From: Polyangiaceae bacterium
GTDB lineage: Bacteria > Myxococcota_A > Polyangia > Polyangiales > Polyangiaceae
Length of the DNA stretch: 64,000 nucleotides
Direction: 5' to 3'
Assembly: GCA_020846005.1 (NCBI GenBank)
Contig: JADLEQ010000022.1
Span: 42,360 to 106,359 of the forward strand
Below, one piece after another: positions 7,617 through 15,640 of the stretch. Made by a program: the position numbers and the translations under genes. Under the pieces are notes generated by a model. The model ran no database searches, was not told the DNA's origin, and saw only the letters and a list, made by a program, of their open reading frames with translations. The first letter of the stretch is position 1. Every line of letters begins with the position of its first letter.

Positions 7617-10151
7617 CTACTGCGCCTGCGACGCCGCCGGCGGAGCCGAACCGTCGCCGACCGCCGAGGCCCCCCGAGCGATGCCCGCTCTCGCGCGCGC
7701 CATGGCCTCTTTGGCACGTCCGGGCTGGTTCGCAGCCGCCGCGGAGTCGGCCAGCCCTGTCCAGCGCGCCGGCGTCGGAGCGGCCTCCACGGCGCGCCCC
7801 CAGTACTCGAGCGCGGCAAGGTGTTCGCCACGTTGGGTCAGCTCACGCGCGATCCACTCCCTGACTCGCGCGCACTGCTCCGGTGCGGCGCACTCGGTGG
7901 CCTCGAGCGCGCGCAGCGTCCGGTCCAGATCGGTCGACCAGCGCTCCGCGGCGTCGAGAGTCACGCGCGCTTTCAGACAGCGCGCCGGGCGCGACCGGCG
8001 CGGGCAATCGCCCTCGAGCAGCCGCTTGGCCTCGTCGATGAGCCCGCGGCCGACCAGGACCCGGGCTCGAAAGACGAGCGGCTCGGCGTCGTTCGGCCGG
8101 GCAGCGTCGTAGGCCTTGGCCGCAGCCTCGGCGCGCGTCAGGCACCGATCGCGCTCGCCCTCGCCGCAAGGAGCCCTCAAGGCCTCCACGGCGTCCAACA
8201 GCGCGCCGGCGGCGTCACGTTGTGCCTCGATCATCGCCGGCCCACGCGCCGCCGCCTCCTCCAGCAAGGTGAGCTGGTCCGCCTCGAACCGCGGGTCCTT
8301 CGCCGCGCGCAGCAACATCCGCGCACCGGCGTTCGACATGGGGGCCGCGCGGAGGAGGTCCGCGCCGTCTCGCGCCCAGCGGAGCGCCCGCGCCGCGGCG
8401 GCGTCGGCGAGCTTCTCGTCCCGCTCGACCGCGAGGCGGAGCGAGAGGAGGGCCTGGGAGCGGTTGCCTCGGCGAGCCGCCACCGTCGCGACGAGGAGGT
8501 GCGGCTCGCCGCTCGCCGGGTCTCGCTCGAGCGCGTGACCCACGTAGCGCATCGCCGCTGGATCGCGCAGGCCGAGCAGCACACGCGCGGCGATGATCGG
8601 CGCGTACGGATCGGCGGGGCGGCGCAAGATCGCCGCGCGCACCTCCTCGAGGAACCGGCGGCGCTCATCCTCCGGGGCGCGGCGGACCGCGCGGAGCTCG
8701 GCCGCGAGGCCCTCGCGCTGCTGGCGAGCGCTCGTCCGCCCTTGCGTGGCCGCGAGGAGCGCGACCCCAGCGCCGAGGGCAGCGCCGCCGAGCGCCACGG
8801 CGTGCGCCCGCCCGACGCTGCGACTCTCGGCGACCAGCGCGCCGATCACTGCGAAGGCGGCGAGCGCGACGCCCATGAGCTCGAGCCCCATGTCGACCGC
8901 GTTATGGAGCACCAGCACGGCGACCGCGATGCGCGCCACCGTCCGGGCGGCCGAGTCGCCCCGCCGCGGCCGGAGCCAGTACGCGAGGAGCCCGAACGCG
9001 ACGATCGCCGCGGGGACGCCCCAGTCCACCATCCACTGCAGCGCGACGTTCTCGACATACTGGTCGACGAGTGAGCCTCCGGTCGTCCGATACGCTGGGA
9101 ACGCGGTCTCGAACGCCCCGCGGCCGAGACCCGCGACCGGATACTCGGCGATCACCCCGAGGACGACGCGCGCGGTGTCCACCTTGCTCAGGTCCGCGTC
9201 GGCGAGCGCGCCCGCCTGGTACTTGCCGGACAGCGCCCACGCGCCGAGCCCGGCGAGACCCAGCGCCGCAGCGAGCGGCGCGGCGCGCGTGAGCGCGAGC
9301 GTCGCCCCCGCGCGAGCGCGGCGCAGGAAGCCGACACCCGCGACGCCCAGGAGCAGGACCCCGGCCGCGAGCGCGACGTACGCGCCGCGCGACGCGGCGA
9401 GGAGCGCCAGGATCAGCAGGAGCGCCGCGGCGACCAGCGCCAGCGGCCGCAGCCGCGCCTGGCGACGCGAGAGCGCCAGCGCGAGCGCGCAGAACGCCCC
9501 GAGCTGCAGGTAGCCGGCGCGGTTGTTCGGGTTCAGCAACGGGCTCGTCGACCAGGGTCCGACGGCGAGCACGGGATCGTAGATGCCGTACAGGAGATCG
9601 AGCCCGAGCAGCCCGTGGGCGAGCGTGACGACGACGAGCAGCACGCCGGAGCCGACGACGACGCTGAGCACCGAGGCGAGCCCCCGCACCCGGCTCGCCT
9701 CGGCGGCGAGCACGATGACACCCGCGTACGCGGCGTGCTTCGTCGCCTCGACCCAGCTCGCGCCCGGATCCAGCGAGAGCGCCATGGCGCCGCTCGGCGC
9801 GCCGACGAGCTCGCGGGCGCTCCGCCACACCGCCGCCCCCGCGGGCGAGACGAGCGCGGTCACCGCCTCCGGCAGCGGCACCGCCTGGAGCGCCGTCCAC
9901 GCGGCCAGACCGAAGAGGAGCGCCGCCGCCCACGGCACACGCGCGCCCCGTCCGAGGACGAGCCAGGCGGCTCCCCCCACCGAGAGCAGCGCCAGCGGGA
10001 CGATCACCTCGACGTGCTGCGCGCCGAGCGCCAGCAGCGACACCGGCAGCAGGCACGCGAGCAGCCACAGCGCCGGCTCCCACCGGCCGGCGGACGGCTC
10101 GTCCTCCGGCGCGCGGCGCGCCGCCCTCACCCGGCGCCGGCGCTCGGCCAT
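7617..10151 (-). CDS. O-antigen ligase/polymerase-like membrane protein with TPR tail
   Basis: 844-aa inner-membrane protein. Residues about 25-440 hold about 12 hydrophobic segments with the Wzy_C/WaaL pattern: SPLLNPNNRAGYLQLGAF, LAASRGAYVALAAG and YPVAGLGRGAFETAFPAYRTT followed by a periplasmic-loop-like stretch. The C-terminal 380 residues are Ala/Arg-rich helical repeats (TPR-like; for example EPHLLVATVAARRGNRSQALLSLRLA). This family ligates or polymerises glycan repeat units. It overlaps the downstream end of the glycosyltransferase gene by 25 nt, so the two are probably one unit. The glycan is unknown. Confidence 0.85.
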   Translation of the reverse strand: MAERRRRVRAARRAPEDEPSAGRWEPALWLLACLLPVSLLALGAQHVEVIVPLALLSVGGAAWLVLGRGARVPWAAALLFGLAAWTALQAVPLPEAVTALVSPAGAAVWRSARELVGAPSGAMALSLDPGASWVEATKHAAYAGVIVLAAEASRVRGLASVLSVVVGSGVLLVVVTLAHGLLGLDLLYGIYDPVLAVGPWSTSPLLNPNNRAGYLQLGAFCALALALSRRQARLRPLALVAAALLLILALLAASRGAYVALAAGVLLLGVAGVGFLRRARAGATLALTRAAPLAAALGLAGLGAWALSGKYQAGALADADLSKVDTARVVLGVIAEYPVAGLGRGAFETAFPAYRTTGGSLVDQYVENVALQWMVDWGVPAAIVAFGLLAYWLRPRRGDSAARTVARIAVAVLVLHNAVDMGLELMGVALAAFAVIGALVAESRSVGRAHAVALGGAALGAGVALLAATQGRTSARQQREGLAAELRAVRRAPEDERRRFLEEVRAAILRRPADPYAPIIAARVLLGLRDPAAMRYVGHALERDPASGEPHLLVATVAARRGNRSQALLSLRLAVERDEKLADAAAARALRWARDGADLLRAAPMSNAGARMLLRAAKDPRFEADQLTLLEEAAARGPAMIEAQRDAAGALLDAVEALRAPCGEGERDRCLTRAEAAAKAYDAARPNDAEPLVFRARVLVGRGLIDEAKRLLEGDCPRRSRPARCLKARVTLDAAERWSTDLDRTLRALEATECAAPEQCARVREWIARELTQRGEHLAALEYWGRAVEAAPTPARWTGLADSAAAANQPGRAKEAMARARAGIARGASAVGDGSAPPAASQAQ

Positions 10152-11011
10152 CCCTCCCTCGCGATGAAGTCGGCGAGCCGCTCCCGCTCGGCGCGGTGAC
10201 GGCTCACCTCACGCGGCCGCGCCGCGCGGAGGTTGCGGCGGCGGCTCGCCGCGAGGAGACGTCGCGAGGTCCGCTCGGGCAGCGCGCCGAGCAGCGCCCA
10301 GCGGGCTAGCGCGCTGCTCGCGCCGACGCGCGCGCGGAGCCCCCCCGCGTCGCCACGGCGCACCAGCACGCGCGCGACCTCGCGCTGCGTCGCGCGGTGC
10401 CGCGCCACGTCGGGCTCGCCCACCCGATACGCGTAGGCCGCGCCCGGCAGCGTGAGCCACCTCCGATCCTCGACGAGACGCAGCAGGAAGTCGAGGTCCT
10501 CCGCGTGGCGAAGCTCCGGAGAGAACCCCGCGCGCACGGCCTCACCGCGACGGACGACGCACGACGCGAACGGCCACGGCGGCCAGCGCCCGTCGCTCGG
10601 GTCGAGCACCCCGAGCACGCGCGCGCCCCGCTCCACGATCGCCGGCGCGAACACCGCGATCGCCTCGGGCGTCCGCTCGAGCGCCGCGGCGGAGCGCTCC
10701 AGCCGGTCGGCGTACATCCAGTCGTCCGAGTCGAGGAAGGCCACGAGCTCCCCGCGGCAGCGCTCGAGCCCGGCCGCGCGCGCGGCACCGCGCCCGCCAT
10801 GGCGCTCCAGCGCGTGGACGCGCACGCCGCCGGGGAGCAGCCGCGCCGCCAGGCCCGCCGTGCCGTCCGACGACGCGTCGTCCACGAGCACGCACTCCCA
10901 GTCCCGGAGCGACTGGATCGCGACGGACGCCAGCGCACGTGGCAGCGTCGACGCGGCGTCGCGCGCGATCATCAGCACCGACACCCGGGGACCCGACACT
11001 CGGGCGCTCAC
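10127..11011 (-). CDS. Family 2 glycosyltransferase
   Basis: 294-aa GT-A fold enzyme. VSVLMIARDAASTLPRALASVAIQSL, ECVLVDDASSDGTAGLAARL and VAFLDSDDWMYADRLERS are the classic GT2 nucleotide-binding and DxD-type motifs, with ELRHAEDLDFLLRL as the acceptor-side ED motif. GTG at 11011 directly precedes the first beta strand. Its end overlaps the start of the O-antigen-ligase-like gene by 25 nt. The start lies about 40 bp from the divergent nucleotidyltransferase gene. Predicted role: sugar transfer in surface-glycan assembly. Confidence 0.88.
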   Translation of the reverse strand: MSARVSGPRVSVLMIARDAASTLPRALASVAIQSLRDWECVLVDDASSDGTAGLAARLLPGGVRVHALERHGGRGAARAAGLERCRGELVAFLDSDDWMYADRLERSAAALERTPEAIAVFAPAIVERGARVLGVLDPSDGRWPPWPFASCVVRRGEAVRAGFSPELRHAEDLDFLLRLVEDRRWLTLPGAAYAYRVGEPDVARHRATQREVARVLVRRGDAGGLRARVGASSALARWALLGALPERTSRRLLAASRRRNLRAARPREVSRHRAERERLADFIAREGWPSAGAG

Positions 11012-11051
11012 GTTACCACGCGCCCCTGCCCGCCGTGATACGACCCCGGGC

Positions 11052-11948
11052 GTGGTGTCCGAACCCGCCGCGGCGAGCGCCGCGCACAATCTGCGGCTGC
11101 TCGCGGAGCTGGGGCTCGTGCTGGACACCCTCGCCACGGCGCGCGTCCCCGCGATCGTGCTGAAGGGGCTGCCGGATCTCGCGCGCTTCGGCGGCTCGCT
11201 CGCCGAGCGGCGGCTGCTCGACAACGACGTGCTGGTGCGCCGGGCCGACGCCGACGCCGCGACGCGCGCGCTCGAGTCGCTGGGGTACGTCGCGCTCCGC
11301 CTCGACGCTCGGCCGACGCACGAGCGCGCCCTCGCGCGCCCGGACACCGCGGGCGGCCGGCTCGTCTGCGAGCTCCACGAGGAGCCCTTCCCCCCGGAGC
11401 CGTTCGACCGCGCGGGCGAGGGTCCGTGGGTGCGCGCGGCCCGCGTCGAGGCGCACGGTCGGAGCTTCCCGGTGCTCGACCCCGAGTGGACGGTCCTCAC
11501 GCTCGCGGCACACGCGTGGACGCACGACTTCTCGGAGGCGCGGACCATCACGGCGCTCGGGCGGGCGTGGCGCGCGCTCGGGCCGCAGCTCGACGCCGGG
11601 CGCGTCGCGACCCTGGCGCGCCACCACGGCCTGGCGCGCGTGCTGGCGCACGGGCTCGCCGCGGCGGGCGTCGCGCCGCCGGCAGAGCTCGCCGCTCGCC
11701 CGAGCGGGTGGCCCTGGCTCGCCCCGCGGCGCTTGGGCAGCGACGCGACCACGGCGCGCGAGCGCTACCTCCGCTGGCTCGGCTCGCTCACGCTCCTCGG
11801 CCCGCGCCGCGCGGGGCGGGCGGTGCGTCAGCGCGCCCTGGCGGGCGACGTCGGCCCGGCGGCGGTCGCCGCCCGGACGGCCGCCGTGCTCCGCCGCCTC
11901 GCGCGAGGGAGCGGGGTGGAGCCGCCCGGCGCGGCGCGCCGCCCGTGA
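11052..11948 (+). CDS. Nucleotidyltransferase family protein (PF14907-like)
   Basis: 298-aa protein starting at GTG 11052. The order LLAELGLVLDTLATARVPAIVLKGLPDLARFGGSLAERRLLDNDVLVRRADADAATRAL matches the NTP_transf_5 family (GKG-L and the acidic DNDVLV metal motif, spaced as in that family). VCELHEEPFPPEPFDR and VLDPEWTVLTLAAHAWTHDF follow, as expected. Members of this family recur beside kinase-containing lasso-peptide clusters and in exopolysaccharide loci (family knowledge). Here it lies between a glycosyltransferase and the RiPP region, so either link is possible. Confidence 0.75.
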   Translation: MVSEPAAASAAHNLRLLAELGLVLDTLATARVPAIVLKGLPDLARFGGSLAERRLLDNDVLVRRADADAATRALESLGYVALRLDARPTHERALARPDTAGGRLVCELHEEPFPPEPFDRAGEGPWVRAARVEAHGRSFPVLDPEWTVLTLAAHAWTHDFSEARTITALGRAWRALGPQLDAGRVATLARHHGLARVLAHGLAAAGVAPPAELAARPSGWPWLAPRRLGSDATTARERYLRWLGSLTLLGPRRAGRAVRQRALAGDVGPAAVAARTAAVLRRLARGSGVEPPGAARRP

Positions 11949-11998
11949 GCCGGCGTGGCGGCGAGGCGGGCGTGGCGCACGACTGCGAGCCGGCGCGC

Positions 11999-13297
11999 TC
12001 ACAGCGTGTGCACGTGCGCGCCACGCCCCGCGACGCCGCGGAGCGCGTCGCGCGTGTCGAGCACGAGCGGCGCCTCGCGCACGAGCCGCTCCCGATCGAG
12101 CGCGGTGTGGTCCGTGATGACGATGACGAGATCCCACGGCGCGAACGACGCCTCGGGGCGCTCGCTCGTCATGCGCACGCCATGCTCGTCGACCTCTGGG
12201 ACGTGCGGGTCCACGTAGCTCACGGCCGCCCCGCGCTGCTCGAGGAGCTGGAGGACGTCGAACGCGGGCGATTCGCGCACGTCCGTCACGTCGCGCTTGT
12301 ACGCGATCCCATAGACGAGGATCCGCGAGCCCTTGACCGGCTTGCCGGCGTCGTTCAGCGCGGCCGCGGCGCGATCGACCACGTACGCCGGCATGCCGGA
12401 GTTGATGGCGTCGGCGAGCTCGATGAACCGCGCTTGCGACTTCAGCCCGCGCAGCCGCCACGAGAGGTAGAGCGGGTCGATCGGGATGCAGTGGCCGCCG
12501 AGCCCGGGCCCGGGATAGAACGGCATGAACCCAAACGGCTTGGTCGCCGCGGCCCGGATCACCTCGAAGGGATCCACGCCGATCCTGCGGCAGATCTGCG
12601 CGACCTCGTTCACGAGGCCGATGTTGACGGCGCGGAACGTGTTCTCCAGCAGCTTCACCATCTCGGCGGCGTCCGTGGACGACACCGGCACCACGGTCTC
12701 GACGATGGGCCCGTAGAGCGCCGCCGCGTGCTCCAGGCACGCCGGCGTGGCGCCCCCGATCACCTTGGGCGTGTTTCGGATCCCGAAGCGTGCGTTCCCG
12801 GGATCGACACGCTCGGGCGAGAACGCGACGAACACGTCGCGGCCCAGCACGAGCCCGCCCTCGGTGAGCTTCGGCACCATGACCTCGTGGGTCGTGCCCG
12901 GGTACGTGGTGCTCTCGAGCACGACGACCATGCCCGGGTGCAGGTGCCGCACGATCATCCCCACGGCGTCAACGATGAACCGCATGTCCGGGTCGCGGGT
13001 CTTGTTGAGCGGCGTCGGGACGCAGACGATGACGGCGTCCGCTGTGGCGAGCACCGCGGGATCGGTCGACGCCCGGAGCGTGCCCTTCGCGACCGCGGGG
13101 GCGAGGGCGCTCGACGGAACGTCTTCGATGTAGGAGCGCCCCTCCGCGAGCGCGTCCACCTTGCGACGATCGGGATCGAAGCCGGTCACCCGGAACCCCG
13201 CCTTCGCCAGCTCGGCGACCAGAGGGAGACCGACGTACCCGATGCCCATCACGACGACGTGGGCGGACCTCTGCTGCAGACGTTCGAGTAGGCTCAC
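11999..13297 (-). CDS. Nucleotide-sugar 6-dehydrogenase (WbpA/UDP-HexNAc type)
   Basis: 432-aa UDP-sugar dehydrogenase, oxidising C6 of a UDP-hexose or UDP-HexNAc to the uronic acid with NAD+. Features: VVMGIGYVGLPLVAELAKAGF as the NAD-binding GxGYVG motif, VIVCVPTPLNKTRDPD, LESTTYPGTTHEVMVPKL, ENTFRAVNIGLVNEV, and the catalytic cysteine in GPGLGGHCIPIDPLYLSW. The HCIPIDP form resembles the UDP-N-acetyl class more than UDP-glucose dehydrogenase. GTG at 13297 has AGGAAGG seven bases upstream and overlaps the ABC protein stop as GTGA, so it is translationally coupled to that gene. Confidence 0.93.
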   Translation of the reverse strand: MSLLERLQQRSAHVVVMGIGYVGLPLVAELAKAGFRVTGFDPDRRKVDALAEGRSYIEDVPSSALAPAVAKGTLRASTDPAVLATADAVIVCVPTPLNKTRDPDMRFIVDAVGMIVRHLHPGMVVVLESTTYPGTTHEVMVPKLTEGGLVLGRDVFVAFSPERVDPGNARFGIRNTPKVIGGATPACLEHAAALYGPIVETVVPVSSTDAAEMVKLLENTFRAVNIGLVNEVAQICRRIGVDPFEVIRAAATKPFGFMPFYPGPGLGGHCIPIDPLYLSWRLRGLKSQARFIELADAINSGMPAYVVDRAAAALNDAGKPVKGSRILVYGIAYKRDVTDVRESPAFDVLQLLEQRGAAVSYVDPHVPEVDEHGVRMTSERPEASFAPWDLVIVITDHTALDRERLVREAPLVLDTRDALRGVAGRGAHVHTL

Positions 13298-14877
13298 GAT
13301 GACCTTCCTTGCGGTGCTGGGTGGGCTGGCTCGCCCGGCGGGCCGGCGAGCGCAAGGGTGACGACGCGCACGCCGGCGCCCCGGAACCGATCCGAGTGGG
13401 TCGCGACGGCGACTCGCCGCTCGGCGGCGACCTCCACGAGCAGCGCCACGACCCGACCGGTGGTCTCGGCGTCCAGCGCGGCCTCGGGCTCGTCCAGGAC
13501 CAGGAACGGGCGCGCCTCCGCGACCAGCGCCGCCAGCAGCGCCCGCCGGAGCTGCCCGGTCGAGAACGCCTCGACCGGGCGGCCCGGCGCCGCCTCCGCT
13601 TCGTCCGGCGCGGCGCCGAGGCGGACCAAGGCGCGACGCATCGCGGCCGGATCCGGCTGGATGGCCAGCGCGGCGAGCGCCTCGCCGAGCGAAGCGCGCC
13701 GCGGGAGGGATACCTGCTGGGGGAGGTAGGAAACGCCCGCCCTCCACGCGACGAGATCGAGCTCGCCGAGCGAGCGTCCCCCGACGCTGAGCTCACCGGT
13801 GGACGGCGCGACCGCGCCGAGCAGGGCCCTCAGCAGCGTGGACTTCCCGGCGCCCGTCGGGCCCCGCACGACCAGCAGCTCCGCCGGCTCCCAGCGCAAG
13901 TCGACGGGCGGGAGCGCCTCGACGGCCCCGAGCCGGACGGCGAGCTGGCGCGCCTCGATCGGCGCGGCGGCCGGCGGGACCGGAGCCCCGCCGCCGCGAG
14001 GCAGCCGCGCTCGGTCGACGGCCTCCGCGTGGGCGACGATCGCGTCGACGCCACGCCTCACCTCGATCGCCCCGCGCGCGGCGTCCGCCGACGCGAGCGC
14101 ACCGCCCGCGAGGAGCAGCGCGGACGCTGCGTCGTCGAGCGCGCGCGACAGCACCACCACCCCGACCACCGCCAGCGCGAGCGGCGCGCGCGCCGCAAGC
14201 GACGGGAGCGAGTCCGTCCGCGCCGCCACCTCCAGCCAGCGGCGCGACCGCGCCTGGAGCTCGGCGAGCGCGCCCGCTCCCCGCCCCGACGTCCCGATCA
14301 GCTCGGCGGCGGCGGCGAGCGTCGCCGCGCGCCCGGTGAAGCGCCGGACGGCCTGCTCGGCGTCACGCTCCACGGGCCGTTGGCCTGCCGCCAGCGAGAG
14401 CGCGATGACCCCGGCCAGCGCGAGCGCCCCCGCGGCGAGGAGCGTGGCGCGCCCCGAGCCGACCGCGGCGGCCACCGCCAGGAGCGCGCCCGCCGCGGCG
14501 GCACCGCCCGCGCAACCGGTGAGCCCCTCGGACACCGCGACCTGCGTCCTACGCGCGTCGTCGAGCTCGCGCTCTACCGCGGCGGGCGGAAGCCCGGCCT
14601 CGACCGCGGCCCGGGTCGCCGCGAGGATCAGCTCGGCATAGAGCACGCGGGCGAGGCGAGCGCGCCCGCGCCCCCCCAACACGGCCACGGTGGCGAGCCC
14701 GGCCGCCGCCCCGAGCGCGAGCGCCGGATCGGCCTGGACGGCGCCGATCCCAGCCGCGACCAACAGCCCCCGCTCGAGCGCGCGGGCACCGCTCGCGAGC
14801 GTGAGCGCGCCCGCGCGCGGCGCGGCGACGCGCCGGAGTGCGGCGGCGGGCGTCATGGCTCGGGTTGCGGTGCCCAT
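13294..14877 (-). CDS. ABC exporter-like fused permease/ATPase
   Basis: 527-aa protein with an Ala/Leu-rich membrane half (about residues 20-290) and a C-terminal ATPase. Walker A is GPTGAGKST (339-347), the Q-loop is SYLPQQVSL, and Walker B is FLVLDEPEAALD with a following THSD switch histidine. The signature is degenerate: FSTGQLRRALLAALV instead of LSGGQ. The membrane half is short and weakly hydrophobic for a six-helix exporter. It starts at ATG 14877, about 30 bp from the divergent B2 gene. Position suggests export of the modified peptide (inference); an alternative is a nucleotide-sugar- or glycan-related role with the coupled dehydrogenase. Confidence 0.8.
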   Translation of the reverse strand: MGTATRAMTPAAALRRVAAPRAGALTLASGARALERGLLVAAGIGAVQADPALALGAAAGLATVAVLGGRGRARLARVLYAELILAATRAAVEAGLPPAAVERELDDARRTQVAVSEGLTGCAGGAAAAGALLAVAAAVGSGRATLLAAGALALAGVIALSLAAGQRPVERDAEQAVRRFTGRAATLAAAAELIGTSGRGAGALAELQARSRRWLEVAARTDSLPSLAARAPLALAVVGVVVLSRALDDAASALLLAGGALASADAARGAIEVRRGVDAIVAHAEAVDRARLPRGGGAPVPPAAAPIEARQLAVRLGAVEALPPVDLRWEPAELLVVRGPTGAGKSTLLRALLGAVAPSTGELSVGGRSLGELDLVAWRAGVSYLPQQVSLPRRASLGEALAALAIQPDPAAMRRALVRLGAAPDEAEAAPGRPVEAFSTGQLRRALLAALVAEARPFLVLDEPEAALDAETTGRVVALLVEVAAERRVAVATHSDRFRGAGVRVVTLALAGPPGEPAHPAPQGRSS

Positions 14878-14907
14878 GGTTGCCGGTACCCTCGGGCGGG
14901 TTCAACC

Positions 14908-15330
14908 GTGGCGTCCCCTACCCCGACTCGACGAGCGCGGCGCGCCCTGGCGCTGGCCGAGTACGTCGCGCTCCGCGCCACCATCGCCGCACGCTACCGC
15001 GCCCGCCCGCTCGACACGCTCGTACGGGCCCTGGGCCGGCGTCGAACGCGCGCCCCCCTCCCGGCAACCGAGCTAGCCGAGGTGGTCCGGCAGGCGGACC
15101 GCCTGATCTCCCGGCTCCGCGTCGTGCCCGACACCTGCCTCTTTCGTTCGCTCGCGCGGTTCGGGCTCGCGGCGCGCTGGCTGGGCCACGGGCCGGCGGT
15201 CGTCTTCCGTATGGGGCTGCCGGCCTCCGGCTCGGGCCCCGGCCACGCGTGGCTCACGCTGGACGGAGCGGCCTGGCTCGAGCCGACACCCGCCGAGATG
15301 CTGGAGACCTTCACCTGCAGCCTGGAGTGA
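14908..15330 (+). CDS. Lasso-peptide B2-type leader peptidase
   Basis: 140-aa protein of the transglutaminase-like B2 family (PF13471), the cysteine protease that removes the leader from lasso-type precursors. The catalytic layout is intact: C77 in VVPDTCLFRSLARFGLAARWLG, H113 in SGPGHAWLTLDG and D119. Length equals stand-alone B2 proteins, and the leader-binding B1 part is supplied by the separate PqqD-like gene at 16765. GTG at 14908 precedes EYVALRATIAARYRARPLDTLVRALG, the helical lead-in typical of the family. First gene of the rightward unit; the precursor follows after 3 bp. Confidence 0.9.
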   Translation: MASPTPTRRARRALALAEYVALRATIAARYRARPLDTLVRALGRRRTRAPLPATELAEVVRQADRLISRLRVVPDTCLFRSLARFGLAARWLGHGPAVVFRMGLPASGSGPGHAWLTLDGAAWLEPTPAEMLETFTCSLE

Positions 15331-15333
15331 CCG

Positions 15334-15552
15334 ATGCCCGTCTTGACAGCCGCCGCCCGTTCCGCCAGAGTCCGCGCGATGTCCGGGGTTTCCTCCGAGG
15401 TCCGCGAGCCCACTCCGCACGGGGCGCCCGAGGGCGCCACCGCGAACCCACGGCGCGCGTACATCGCGCCGCGGACGGCGCTGCGCGGCAGCGTCGAGGC
15501 GTCGACGCTGGTGTCGGGCGAGCAGTGCGTCTTCGATCCGCCCCCTTGCTGA
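15334..15552 (+). CDS. RiPP precursor peptide with lasso-type leader
   Basis: 72-aa peptide starting at ATG 15334, which has GGAG six bases upstream; an internal ATG at 15379 would give 57 aa. The segment from Y43 fits the lasso leader recognition pattern Y-x2-P-x-L-x3-G-x5-T: Y43, P46, G52 and T58 are present and the Leu position is T48. By the penultimate-Thr rule cleavage would follow L59, leaving the 13-residue core VSGEQCVFDPPPC with Cys at core positions 6 and 13 and Asp at 9. The upstream part is polar and Pro/Glu-rich. It lies between the leader peptidase and radical SAM genes. Confidence 0.82.
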   Translation: MPVLTAAARSARVRAMSGVSSEVREPTPHGAPEGATANPRRAYIAPRTALRGSVEASTLVSGEQCVFDPPPC

Positions 15553-15554
15553 GG

Positions 15555-15616
15555 GCGCTCGCGAGCGCGCAGCCGGCCCGGCCCGATCGATGCGACCGGG
15601 AGCGACCGATCGATCG
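15555..15616 (+). promoter_or_regulatory. Two hairpin-forming inverted repeats between precursor and radical SAM gene
   Basis: Right after the precursor stop is a perfect 14-bp palindrome GCGCTCGCGAGCGC (15555-15568). A second inverted repeat has arms CGATCGAT (15584-15591) and ATCGATCG (15609-15616) around a 17-nt loop. Neither is followed by a T-run, so a classical terminator is not supported. In RiPP operons such hairpins can reduce read-through so that more precursor than enzyme is made; that role is an inference. Confidence 0.5.
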
Positions 15617-15640
15617 ACGGCCCGCTTGCCGGAGCGTCGC

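Noticed and set aside
13309..14907. Upstream extension of the B2 gene (frame open from 13309)
   Set aside because: Antisense to the ABC gene; B2 begins at GTG 14908 with family length.
15555..15568. Rho-independent terminator after the precursor
   Set aside because: The palindrome is not followed by a T-run, so only a hairpin is claimed.
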